64,000 nucleotides of DNA, taken from contig NC_090133.1 in NCBI RefSeq assembly GCF_040581485.1, positions 22,036,139 through 22,100,138 on the forward strand. Direction: 5' to 3'. This document shows, one piece after another, positions 1 to 10,505 of this stretch (the stretch's first letter is position 1; each line of letters begins with the position of its first letter). The DNA comes from Linepithema humile (Eukaryota; Arthropoda; Insecta; Hymenoptera; Formicidae). Both the position numbers and the translations under genes were made by a program. A model generated the notes under the pieces. The model saw only the letters and a program-made list of their open reading frames with translations. It was not told the origin of the DNA and searched no databases.

Positions 1-434
1 AAGAGGAGGAGCGGGCTCGCGGACGGCAGAAGGGTGAAGAAGGGAGGCAGCGCGCGCGAAAGCGAGCGATCGATTCGAACGTTGGCGACATTCTTCGTCG
101 TAGGGACAGAGAACGGTGGGAAAAAGAGAGACAGAGGGAGAGAAAGAGACAGAACGGTGTGTACGTGTGTGTGCGCGCGTGACGCAGAGGGGGATGACGA
201 AAGAAGGAGATAAAGCGAGAGAGTAGAGCGGACGGGAGCGAACGAAGGAGGAAGCAAGGCAGAGAGGGCTGGTCGCGCGCGAGAGAGAGCGAACCCGATG
301 AGTGCGACGAGTGTAGAGGGGACGGCGGAGAGAGACGAGAATAGCATCGGAAAGAAAGATAGGAAAGAACGAAAGAAGAATGGGAATGACACATGATCCC
401 GAAGAAGATCGAGAACGGAAGAAAAGTGAAGGGA

Positions 435-468
435 AGAGAGAGAGAGAGAGAGAAAGAGAGAGAAAAAA
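435..468. repeat. (GA)n tract in purine-rich promoter region
   Basis: A GA dinucleotide run followed by a short A run, at the end of a 470-base purine-rich block. It could serve as a cluster of GAGA-factor sites for the dac promoter (inference), or may simply be one of the many GA microsatellites of this genome. Confidence 0.8.
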
Positions 469-1251
469 AATCGAAGACACACGACGTAACGATACGAGAG
501 AGGTAAAATTAAAGCGAAAGGATTATCAGACAAATGAAAAATAAGGCAATAAGGAGATGGTAATGAGAAGTGGAGAAGTCGCGATCGAAGCACGACGAAG
601 GAAATGCGGATAGGATGGAGGAAAGAAAAGAAACAAGAGTGGAGAGACGTAAGGCGTAACAATCAAGGCGCCCGAGAGAGGAATAGCACGCGAATAAGAG
701 ACAAGAGTGAAAGATAGAAAGGCCGGGGAGTGGGGCTAGGTGGTACGCGCGCGTAAGAGCCACAACGAAAGAAGACAAACCCGGACGAGAGGTAAAAGAA
801 GAAAACCCCCACTCGCGCCGCCGGTACGTTCCAGTCGTACTGTCCTCAGGCTCTCTGCCGCGTCTGCGTCTGGTTGTCCCTGTGTGTTGGTAGCCCCCGG
901 AACCGTCCTCGTCGGCGTAGTCGCGTCGTTTACCACGTCGGTGGCAGAGGTTGGCAAATAGTGGGGGGTGCGGGGGATGGTTGGCCGAGCCGCCGCCACC
1001 CGGGGGAAGGTTCGAAAGGCGTAGACAGTGCGAGCCTGCCGTCCAATAGCGAGAACAGCCGCCCTGGTGGCTCCGCCAACCGGATAGTCGGTTGCGCGCA
1101 CAGAACGCCCATCCTCCCCGTTTGTCGGGCTCCCACTGATGTTTTTATTTATTACATCTGTGACTGGGTAGGGAAATACTCCCGACTCGACCGAGAGAGC
1201 GTTTGCTACTTTGAGAACGAGCGACGCGCGTCCCTGCGAGTTACCGTGGCA

Positions 1252-1300
1252 GCCGTCTCCGTCGTCATCGTCGCCGCCGTCGTCGTCGTCGTCGCCCTCG
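1252..1300. repeat. GTC-rich trinucleotide tract
   Basis: Imperfect GTC/GCC triplets in the presumed 5' UTR. The triplets keep several frames open by composition only, so the frames over them should not be read as genes. Confidence 0.8.
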
Positions 1301-1433
1301 CTGTCATCTCGTCATTGATATCGTCACACGTCGTATCTCGTACACACGTTACGGTTCACGTTCGCGTCTCACGCGTCTTTCTCGGCCAGAGCCCGGTGTA
1401 GTTGTCGCGGTCTGTTCTCCGTTTTGTTGTGAC

Positions 1434-1454
1434 ATGAAGACACCGTCGTCGTGA
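1434..1454 (+). other. Short upstream ORF, 6 codons
   Basis: An ATG followed by five codons and TGA in the presumed dac leader. It is one of several tiny upstream ORFs; whether it is in the mature transcript depends on the unknown start site and on 5' UTR splicing. Confidence 0.35.
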
Positions 1455-1483
1455 ACCAGTGAGCAGGTCGGTACAAACTCAGT

Positions 1484-1526
1484 ACGACGATCATCGTCGT
1501 TGTCGTCGTCGTCGTCGTCATCGTCT
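1484..1526. repeat. (GTC)n tract
   Basis: A run of GTC/GTT triplets in the presumed 5' UTR with a core of six uninterrupted GTC units. It is a second copy of the same kind of tract as at 1252-1300. Confidence 0.85.
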
Positions 1527-1613
1527 GCGCAGCGACTGTCGCCGTCTCGGTGGTTGTCGTTCTCGTTATCGTCATCGTTACGAGCGACCGCGGTCGAGTT
1601 AAAAGTCTTCGCG

Positions 1614-1625
1614 ATGGATCGGTGA
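1614..1625 (+). other. Short upstream ORF, 3 codons
   Basis: ATG GAT CGG TGA, lying 29 bases before the possible 5' UTR splice donor at 1654. It would be retained whether or not that intron is removed. Confidence 0.35.
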
Positions 1626-1653
1626 AAATAAGATACGCCATCAATTGTGGACT

Positions 1654-1747
1654 GTAAGTTTGTTATGGACACGGAAATTCGTGCGCGTGTGAGGACTGAA
1701 AAAATCGTGTGACTGTGTGCTGAGACGCGTCATCTCTCTGTTTGCAG
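1654..1747 (+). other. Possible 94-bp 5' UTR intron
   Basis: The donor reads ACT|GTAAGT and the acceptor is a pyrimidine stretch ending TTTGCAG followed by TG. The length is near the small-intron class of insects. Removing it would delete the upstream ATG at 1663. It carries no coding consequence, so the frame cannot test it; transcript data would settle it. Confidence 0.3.
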
Positions 1748-1880
1748 TGATAAGCGACACGTTTGAAGAACGCTAGTTGAACGTAAATTTCGTGTCGTGT
1801 ATCGCGATTACAAATATACGTCACTTATCAGAGCGTCTGCGAAAGTTCGCGAAGAGGATCGTGGAAGAAGCGGCTTTAAC

Positions 1881-1889
1881 ATGCATTGA
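1881..1889 (+). other. Minimal upstream ORF, ATG-CAT-TGA
   Basis: A two-codon upstream ORF whose stop is the in-frame TGA that closes the dac frame upstream. It lies 183 bases before the dac start and downstream of the possible 5' UTR intron, so it should be present in the mature leader. Confidence 0.4.
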
Positions 1890-2072
1890 AAAGGATTCAC
1901 GCTCGTTCGCACGAGTCTCACCGATATTCGCCAGCGGGCGAACGCAGTGGCACGGGCTGACGTAAACGTCAAGAGGCACGGAGCCGCATCGCCGGACGAC
2001 AAGGACGCGCCGGAGTGTCACGTCGTCTCTACGAGTCGCAGGAAGTACAGGGACGCGCGTTTCCGACCCTCC

Positions 2073-2854
2073 ATGGACCACGGAGCGATGGACAGCTCTT
2101 CCGACCACAGCAGCCGTGCCAGTCCCGTAACCGGCAGTCCGAAACACCCGCACAGCCCGTCGACACAGCAGAATCAGCAGCAGCAGCAGCTCCACGGCAG
2201 CCAGCATCAACCGCCGCCGTCTCATCAACAATCGCACGGGCGCGATCAGATCCGCGATCATCAGCAACAGCAGCATCGCGGCGTGCCGACACCGGGATCG
2301 CCTACGAGAGGTTCACCGCCCCAGGGCCTTCCTCTGAGTCCACCGCCGTTGTCGGCCGGCGGAGGACCCGGGGCGCCGCCGGGGATGGTGCCTCGTATGC
2401 CAGGATTACCGCCGCCGGGACTGGGACTCTTGGGCCAGCTCGGTGGCATGCTGAGCGGACACCATGGCTCGCCGCTCGAGCTTATGGCAGCCCATCACGC
2501 CGTTCTGCCGCCGCGATCGTACAACAGTCCGCCGCCGATCAGCACCAGCGATCCCACCGCCAACGAGTGCAAGCTGGTCGACTATCGCGGCCAGAAAGTC
2601 GCGGCGTTCATCATCGCCGGCGACACGATGCTCTGCCTGCCGCAGGCCTTCGAGCTCTTTCTCAAGCACCTCGTGGGCGGCCTTCACACAGTCTATACGA
2701 AGCTCAAGCGCCTGGATATCGTGCCGTTGGTGTGTAACGTCGAGCAAGTTAGGATCCTGCGCGGCCTCGGAGCCATCCAGCCCGGCGTTAATCGGTGCAA
2801 GCTGCTCAGCTGCAAGGACTTCGACATTCTTTATAGGGACTGCACCACGGCCAG
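2073..2854 (+). CDS. dac: Dachshund, first coding exon (partial gene)
   Basis: Dachshund is a nuclear transcription cofactor of the Ski/Sno family. It acts with Eyeless, Eyes absent and Sine oculis in eye determination and patterns intermediate leg segments and parts of the brain (known from flies). The exon encodes 260 residues plus two bases of the next codon. Residues 1-163 are low in complexity: Gln/His-rich at 32-68, then Pro/Gly-rich to about 127. Residues 164-260 are the Ski/Sno/Dac domain (Dachbox-N), with the hallmarks NECKLVDYRG, CLPQAFELFLKHLVGG, KLKRLDIVPLVCNVEQVRI and LGAIQPGVNRCKL. The start is the first in-frame ATG after the TGA at 1887; it has T at -3 and G at +4, while Met6 (2088) has G at both and may also be used. 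A GTG-started extension to 1947 is open but unlikely. The exon ends CAG|GTACGT with the last codon split after AG, which fits the Ser of the conserved ASSRPGRPPKR continuation. The C-terminal coiled-coil (Eya-binding) domain must lie beyond the window. Confidence 0.95.
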
Positions 2855-2860
2855 GTACGT
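2855..2860 (+). other. dac: Splice donor of dac coding exon 1
   Basis: CAG|GTACGT is a strong consensus donor. The frame stays open for another 47 codons into the intron, to a TGA at 2994, but similarity to the Dac family stops exactly at the donor, so the read-through tail is intronic. If the intron were retained the protein would end shortly after the DNA-binding domain. Confidence 0.9.
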
Positions 2861-5800
2861 GACGACGCAGGCAAACGCAGGAACGATTCTCTTCTTATTA
2901 GCTGTCTGGTTCTCCTTCGTTCGTTTAGATCGCTGCGATTTACGAATAGGCGTTTCTGTAGGTCGACAAATAATTTATATCTTCTTCAATTTCTGAGTTG
3001 AACAATAACAGAGCTAATCATTGATATAAAAAATGAGCAGGAGAGAGCAAAGATTAAGACGACAATTTAATCATTAATTCGTTAATTTCGATTCAGCTTG
3101 ATGTTTTATGACGCTGTCTCGCGACGTATGCCATGCTCCGAACATTTCTGAAAAGATTCGCAATCTCGAGTAATGAAAAATAGTAGACTGTAATTGAGTA
3201 GTTAACGCGAGTCCGTTTTGATTGCGAGATAAGAACACCACGAAAATAAGGATCGCGTACTGAGCATCTCGACGCGCCTTCGTGGACTCGGCTACTACGA
3301 AACGGAAGCTACGAGCCTCGCATACATTAATAACGCACGGTGTCGCCGCTGGGCAGCACTTTATCTTCGCCCGTACCTTGGCTCGGCTTTCACGCTACCA
3401 GTCGGCCAAAAAGTACTTTAATTGTGCACCACCTACTGCTTTTTAAGACTTGATCATCTTCGAAAACAGCTCCCGGTGGCCCTTAGGCTCTTTCGTATAG
3501 ACAATTCACGAACGGTTCTCATACATTGAAAATTCTTCGCGAGATTGCGCTCTGAGATGAACGCTGCTTCGAAAATCATTTTATTTGTATTCAGGAAAGT
3601 TGAGTTCGGAGCGACAAACGTATCGCATCTTCTTGCAAAATAATATTCGCAAAGAACAATCGCTTAGCGCCTCGTTCAACGCGAGAGAATTGAAATATCC
3701 GAGCAGTGGCAGCGGCACGTGCTCCTCGTTTCTAGGATTGTCACTGAATTCCCGCGCCAACAGGTGTCCCTTTCACGGCAGTTTCTCTGAATGAATCGTC
3801 CCAGGCGAGGGAGAGAAAGAGAGGACACCGGGCGAGAGGAAGAGAGCTTGGTTGTACAAGCTCTCTCTCACCCCACCCACGAGGTAGACGACAGACGAAA
3901 CGGAATGGTAAACGGAACGAGGGGATTTAAGATCGTCGGGAAAAGTGTTGTCCTCTCGCGCGATGTCGTTCGTCAATCCGAGTCGCCGCATTTGTCAGCG
4001 CTCCGTACTGCACGCGATAGATTCTACAATCTCGATCGATGTACTCCCGAAAATTTCGTCGCGCTGTGCACTTAATTGTCACGAAACGGACGAGACGTTA
4101 CGGCGGTTCCGCGGTAAGCCGTGAATCGCACGGCAAATGGGCAATACTTGTTCGGCGCGCGACGCGCAGCGGCAGTCACAACGGAAACGGATTCAACGCG
4201 ACACGATGAGAGGGACAGAGCGAGAGGGAATCGAGGGATATCCCGAGGGACGGAGTGAAAGAGCCGGAGATAGCCAGAAGGAGAGAGCGAGCGCGAGAGG
4301 AAGAAGGAGGTAACTCGTAGGGATTGCGGGGATCCAAATAATCCGTAGTCGCAGTCACAGAACAGAACTCTGCGAGCCGTCGGCTCGTGCGGATCTCGCC
4401 TTTCCCGGTTTCATCGCGCCGCTTGTCCTCGCGATGCGAAGTCTCCGAGTTGTAGCTCGATTAATTGCCAGTTTCCTCGATATCGCATTAGCTCTGCTCG
4501 CAGATTAGATAATCTTACCTTTCTGTCTTCCGCTATAAACAGTGCTGCGGTCTGGAGAGCGACGAGAAGCTATTATCTCTCTTGGATAATTTTATTTCCG
4601 ATATTTCTAGAATTCCTTCTGCAAATTATTGCGTTTCTGACAGATCATTAATATTCATTCCGATTTCTCGATTTGTCCTAAAAATTCACGATTATTTCCG
4701 TATTCAATTTCACAATTTAATAATCGTGGAAATGTTCACCTCGGTTCTTGCTTCTGCTTGAAAATTCTCCAACTCCGTCGTCTGTCGATGACTCCGAGAG
4801 TGGATATCGTAGAAAAGCGCGAGACACAGTGGTCGCTCGAAAAATAGAATGATCAGAACGCTGCGACACGGCCTTCCTGTGCGGTCCGATCGCGTGTACC
4901 GCTGACGTCGTTACATTCTGATAATGCACGGTAGCGGTAGCAACGGGTACACACAGTCGCGCTACATTTACGACGAACTAAACACACACCCACACGCGGG
5001 GAGGCGCGCGGCCGCCCGTGCATGCACACTTGCACACCTACGACTACTGCACATCGACCCCGCTCTACGCTTCTACCGGACCGATGCAACAGCATGCGCC
5101 CAGAACCGCACCGATAATTCAGGGGGATTTTTCTTGCGGTGTACAGCGCGGCGCCGGGTGCGTTGGGTTCCGTCCGGACGGAGATATAGAACCAATTGCG
5201 CCGAACGCGCACCGTATTTCGTGCTTTCGGCGATAATAATGAAAAAAAAAAAAAATAAATAAAGAATACAGAGTGTACAGGTGACGACGTATGCGAGAAT
5301 ACAAAACCGTGAATTTAGTGTGCGGAATTACGGGACAAGACACACGTATCGATGTATAACGAATAATGCGCATAATGCGCGGATCGTTACTTCGCGCGGT
5401 GTATTTTTAAATGCCTCGCTTATTTCTCATCGCGAAGATGTTCGTCGCTCGAACTCTCTGCGAATCCGAGACGGAGGAAGGCCGTTATCTGATCGAGAAC
5501 GCCAACAGATATTCCTGTTAATGAAAAGTAATCGACTGCAATAATTGCGCGCGTCGTATCCTGTATGCACGTCGATGCGGGGCCCTACGATAATCGGCGA
5601 GGAAATAATAATGCGGCCGCGTTGCGCATAGCTAACGAGACGAGTCAATTATATTAATTAATTTGCTTAACTCGGTCGGACGGAGCGTACGATCGTTTCG
5701 CCGCAAACTGCCTATTCGGAATCGAGCCTCTCTAATTGGGAATCCGCGAAAAGAGGTCGGCGCCGAGGAGACAAAGAGGAAGGAAGGAAAAAGCGTAGGG

Positions 5801-6037
5801 AGAAGAGTGCGCGCGATGGTTTTTCTCCATTCTTCCTTCTTCCTCTCGAGCGCGCGGCGCTTAGTGTACCTGGCCTAACTACGATCGGCTGGAAGTACGT
5901 GGGAGTGCGCGCGGCCCTGGACTATAATTCTATGCGCTATTAGCCGTTTAATTATAAAATTGTGCATAGATTAATTGGCTCCCGTAATGGCCCTAACAAT
6001 GCACAGACATATTGTGAGAGAGCGAGAGACGCGGCAA

Positions 6038-6042
<5 letters not shown>

Positions 6043-6069
<27 letters not shown>
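6043..6069. repeat. (GA)n microsatellite
   Basis: About 13 GA units, part of a longer purine-rich stretch that continues to about 6155. No function can be assigned. Confidence 0.9.
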
Positions 6070-6079
<10 letters not shown>

Positions 6080-6136
6080 TACACAGAGAATAGAATCGTG
6101 GGGAAGAGGGGGTGAGGAGAGGGAAAGCGAGAGCAC

Positions 6137-6151
6137 AGAGAGAGAGAGAGA
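6137..6151. repeat. Short (GA)n run
   Basis: Seven GA units, 70 bases after the larger GA tract; the two bracket purine-rich DNA just upstream of an AT-rich stretch. Confidence 0.8.
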
Positions 6152-7257
6152 TGGAAGCAGAAAGCCGTTATTAATATTTATTTCCTCTGCTCGCTCCTCC
6201 CAGCTCCTGGTTGTGCCGTGCGCCGATGCGTGGTTATAGGCTACGTAAGCTTTTAATATCTATGCGCTCGTGTTAACTGCACGAATACACAAATAGGGCT
6301 CGGTAAAGTCCTCGTATGAGCGCGACTGTGCTCTCTTTCTCTCCATCTCGCTCTCTCCGTGGCTCTGCGCTCACGGAAAGTATCGCGATATTATATTCGA
6401 CGGACGAAACGTCTCGAAAAGGGATCGCTCGATTCTTTTGGCGCAGCTACGCCGAGTGGATGATGATCGTCTCCTTTCTCCTTTTCCCTCTCTTTTTCTC
6501 TTTCTCTTAATACACGAGCATGTATCTATCTGGTAATTGTATCGTTTACAGCAGCTGGCAGGCCTCTCGGCCTTTTTTTCCCGTTCCGTATCCTGCATGG
6601 GGAATTGGGCCGCCAGCGTGATATTATAAAGGCTCGCATGACCCCATTGTTAGCATTACTTTTCATCGAGATATACGCGTTGTTACCGCCGCTCCGTATG
6701 TGCATGCGCTCGTAGCACTCCCCCACGACGTGTGTGTGCGTGTGTGTCTCTCCATTAAATCTGCTTGTCGATTAATCCCATAATCGAAAACGAAGTGCGC
6801 GCGTTTGCTACTACCGAGCACCGATATCGTGAGAATAATTCAGGCAACTCGAATCGATGAAAACCGCGAGGCGGATAAGCCTTGAACTTTATAATAACGA
6901 TACACACACAGCCGCGCGCCGGACTTTTTATTAATAAAAAATGGAAACTGTTGCGCCTCAATTGGAAAACTCGAGTGCATCATAATCTATCCGGATGCCG
7001 CTCGTTATTGGCCATTTTCAGCCTCGTACGAGAACCACTTAATGATGCAGTCGCGACATCGCGGTATCGTCTATTTGTTTGTTTCTTCACTTATCGGCCT
7101 AGCAGCTGTTGCTATAGTAGTTTATCGAGTTGTTTAATTACTCGTCGCCGTATTCGAGAAACCGGAGCGCGCGGCGCGGCCCTCTTCATTTTACGGAATC
7201 TTTACGGCTGCTCTCAGAGCAACGGCCGGCGATCACTAATCTCTTCTTACAATCGTT

Positions 7258-7484
7258 CTTAATTTACGGAAATTAATTGAAAACACAAATCTGAGAGGGG
7301 CGCCTTTCTTTCCAGCATCCATCCGCCGCCTTCCGTCCGCGTCGTCGTCCGCCATCACCACCCAGCCTCCTTCGCTCGTAATTCTCGGTAATTAATAATC
7401 TGCAACAAGTAATAATAAAGCCAGTAATCCGGCTGCGCGCGGCGCCGCGGCCGAGCAGCGTTCTTAATTCTGGATAATTAATGC
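7258..7484 (+). promoter_or_regulatory. Three-copy TTAATT...ATTAAT motif cluster, candidate enhancer
   Basis: The same semi-palindromic motif occurs three times: TTAATTTACGGAAATTAAT (from 7259), TAATTCTCGGTAATTAAT (from 7379) and TTAATTCTGGATAATTAAT (from 7464). Each has two TAATT cores in opposite orientation around a short G-containing spacer, the layout expected for paired homeodomain sites (established for that protein class; binding here is inferred). The sequence between them is unrelated GC-rich DNA, so this is not a simple tandem repeat. It may be an enhancer of dac. Confidence 0.35.
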
Positions 7485-10233
7485 AAAGACAAACAAGAAG
7501 GATTAAAACCGAGCTACCCACCCACCGCTCTCTTTCTCTCGTTATTTCTCCGCACTTCTCCCTCTTTTTAACACTGGATGCCTGCTTTTCATTCTATAAT
7601 GTTTCCAAAGATGGCCGATCGGTCGTAGACACGCGACAAACATCCGTCGCTTTTCTTCCATTCCTTTTTCTCTTTGCGAAACTTGCAAAATTTTCGTGTT
7701 GTTACGCGATTATATTTTTCTTTCCGTCCAAGAGAGATATCCGATATAAAATGCATTTGTATTCCAAATTATTCCAAATTATCGCGCCGCGCTATAAACT
7801 TGGTTTTATACGTTTTATTCAGTCAATCTAAATTCACAGCGAAATGTTCAATCGTCGCCCTTTTTAGCATTTAAACAGGATCGCGAGGCATCTGATTGTG
7901 AGCGATCACGCTGCGCGTTCTAATTGCGTTGCTCCAGCGTAATTAACGAGAGTATTAATTTGTATTCTGTCAGAAGAGGAGAAGGGGGGGGGGGAGGAGA
8001 GAATATATGTGTTGGCTGCGCGTGCAATGATAAAGTCACAATATTATTATCGCGATCTGCATCGTCTGCCGGCCGTCTGCATGCGGCGAAGCGAGATCGT
8101 TTCTCGAGGACGATGGAAACCCGTATACGATACGCCCAGAATGGAGAGGAGAGCCGCGAGAGATAGAGAGAGCAGGATACGAGCGGGCCCATGGCTATAA
8201 TCATGAGGCCTCTTGATGGCGAGATACAAATGCAAGTCATCGGGACCCGGCATTGTATCGCAATGGCGCCAGGCTCCCGTTCCGCGTTTCCTTTTCGGCG
8301 TTCCCTGATGCGTTCTCTATCGCGCCGTGCGTTCGACGGAACCCGAGAGGGACTCCCAATTTCAAGCGTTAAATGCGCGACTGTTGCGGCGATATAGCGC
8401 TGGTATTTTGTATTTCCTGCCGCGCGCTTAGCACGTATTCTCGCCAATCACGATGGGTCGATGGATACGGTTTGATCGGGCCGCAAAGGAGTTAATTTTT
8501 TTTTCGTCGTCCCTCGTGTCATTTAGAAGACAATCGATTCTTTCGCAGAACGTATGAATCACGCGCGTTTAAGCTGCGCGTATATCGCATTTTATTTTAA
8601 AGCCGTGTATATTGCATAAAATTTTGAAATTATATATAATTTTTTTGTTACACAATTTCGGCAACATTGATTCACTAACATCCCTTTTGCTCTTTTCTTT
8701 ACCTCGCTTATTAAAATATGTATATATACAATTTATAGATGAGATAATTTTCAGAGCAATTGCCGCGAGATGATTTAAATGTCAAGAGCTTGGGCTCGTT
8801 CTTTGTCAATTTTATCGTAGGTTTCGAAAAAATAAAAGTGCAAAACCCTCTTGTTGACGCGCAAATCGATCGCGTTCGCGTAACAAGCGGCAAATCGGCC
8901 GGAACATTTTCTCGTTGAGCGCTCGATTGCGTTATGTACTTTTAACATTGCTCCCGTGCGCCGCATCGCAGAAGCCAAAATCGATTGTTTCTGCGTGAGC
9001 CAGTGACCCACATTAAAACAGCTGACTGTGGCGGTGAGATCCACGAGTCCCGTTTCGTTCTTTCCCCTTGGCTCACCCTCGTTGCGATGACGCTGCCGCC
9101 CTTGTAAAGAAGTATCCCCAAGAGCGCGTCTTTCGCTCTCGCGTCGTAGGCCAGTGACTAAAACGTAGCTCAACGCGCCGAGTGAAACAAGGGTTCTTGA
9201 TCCTTCTCTATATTTGTCGCTACCCCTAGATGGGATCAATTCTATTCGAGAAATACGCATTACATTGCAGTATCAATGTCAATACATATAACGCAATTTG
9301 TGCATATAAATTTGTAAATAATTCAAGCAGTTTTTCGAAAATCTCTTTTTATCAGTATCATGTTTTATTGCAAATTAGAGGAAAGATTGAGGAAGATTTG
9401 AAGAGGAAGGTTTATATATATATATGTGTGTAATGTTTAATAGATCGCGATTAAGTGCTTCGTCCAATCGATGCTGTCTTATGTATTACCTTGTGTCTTG
9501 TATTACGGAAAACATTCGGCCCGGTCGCTGCGGGCGCTTATACCATCTCTCTCGGGAGACACGGTTTAAGAATCCCGCGTCTGTACATGCAATCGCGTGT
9601 TCACGTTGAGTAAGCCTCGGTCGAGCCTCGTCGTAGACGTGTCGTGCTACCTGGCTCCGTAAATCCTTTACGGCAACAATTTTATACGGCCGCAGATTTA
9701 ACGGAATCGATCCGAGGGTCAGTACGAATCTCCTACCTCGACTATATCGCTTTCGTATTATCGTAATCACTCATCTCCGATAGTGGGGGCTCGCATTAGA
9801 TGATTAGTTCCTTCCACTTCTTTTTCCTCCATATTTCTGTGTTTGCTCGTGTATTTAGATCGCGCGTTATTAGCTTCACGATATTTTCGCGTTGTACTTT
9901 CATAAAGAGGCAAACCGCTTGTTTCGTTCGGCTCGCGTTGCTCATTTGAATGCTGAAACTTACGGCGAGCATATTTTAGTTTGATTCAATGAAATATCCG
10001 GTGTCGTATATATATAATTTACGAATGATTGATTAGCCGGAAGTGATATGGGAAACATTTCAGCAAGGTACGCGCCGTTACACCGTCGAATTATTATTGA
10101 TTAACTATATCGGCTAGGATATTTCAGCCAGGTAACCGATTATTTGGCGATATTTTTTTCGGAACGTAAAGTTGCGAAAGATATACGCGAGAGAGGACTT
10201 TTTTGAATCTGCAAGAAACTCGTCGCGCTGGTC
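7485..10233. other. Non-coding stretch
   Basis: No gene is supported. It contains an 11-base G run at 7984-7994, AT-rich DNA at about 8590-8750 and a TA run at 9411-9426. Open frames at 7920-8447 and 8775-9260 (minus strand) have no recognisable domain, and I read them as chance. Confidence 0.6.
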
Positions 10234-10491
10234 GATGGCATTGCGTAATTGCCATAATTATGTTTCGCCTGGCAATATCACCATGGCACAGCCGTCGCCT
10301 TACGTCGGAATGCCGCAGTCCGAATTTCAAGTTTTCGTCGGCGGTCGTCGAACGGTCGTGTGTGTGCAAGATGGCATTGCGTAATTGCCATAATTATGTT
10401 TCGCCCGGCAATATCACCGTGGCGCAGCCGTCGCCTTACGTCGGAATGCCGCAGTCCGAATTTCAAGTTTTCGTCAGCGGTCGTCGAACGG

Positions 10492-10505
<14 letters not shown>
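10234..10505. repeat. 136-bp tandem duplication
   Basis: Two head-to-tail copies, 10234-10369 and 10370-10505, start at GATGGCATTGCGTAATTG and end in the same GGTCGTGTGTGTG. They differ at only four positions by my reading, all C/T or G/A differences at CpG dinucleotides (see findings). The first copy keeps a short TG run; the second runs into a long one. The open frames over it repeat themselves and are not genes. Confidence 0.9.

Larger units (their letters stand above)
1..2072 (+). promoter_or_regulatory. dac: dac upstream region and 5' UTR
   Basis: This stretch lies directly upstream of the dac start codon and should hold the promoter and the 5' UTR; the transcription start cannot be fixed from sequence alone. 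The first ~470 bases are purine-rich with GAGAG runs, the site type bound by GAGA factor at insect developmental promoters (known for the factor; binding here is inferred). Bases 740-1400 are GC- and CpG-rich. The frame of dac is closed upstream by a TGA at 1887-1889, so no longer ATG-started N-terminus is possible without splicing. Open frames seen here on both strands, such as 874-1401 and 736-1101, are low in complexity and resemble no family I know. Confidence 0.6.
2861..7257. other. Non-coding stretch, intron 5' part
   Basis: No gene is supported. It holds AT-rich DNA at about 3000-3200, an A run at 5241-5254, and two GA microsatellites (listed separately). Around 5925-6010 and 6160-6310 there are runs of TTTAATTAT, GATTAATTGG and TTATTAATATTT within otherwise balanced sequence; these resemble homeodomain-site-rich enhancer DNA, but only cross-species alignment could show it. 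The open frames here (60-126 codons) show no family resemblance. Confidence 0.6.

Noticed and set aside
1947..2072. N-terminal extension of Dac from a GTG start
   Set aside because: There is no ATG between the in-frame TGA at 1887 and 2073; GTG initiation is rare in animals and the extension resembles no Dac sequence I know.
2015..2862. Other open frames over dac exon 1 (2015-2737, 2464-2862 and several minus-strand ones)
   Set aside because: They are shadows of a GC-rich, repetitive coding exon; only the 2073 frame encodes the conserved Ski/Sno/Dac domain.
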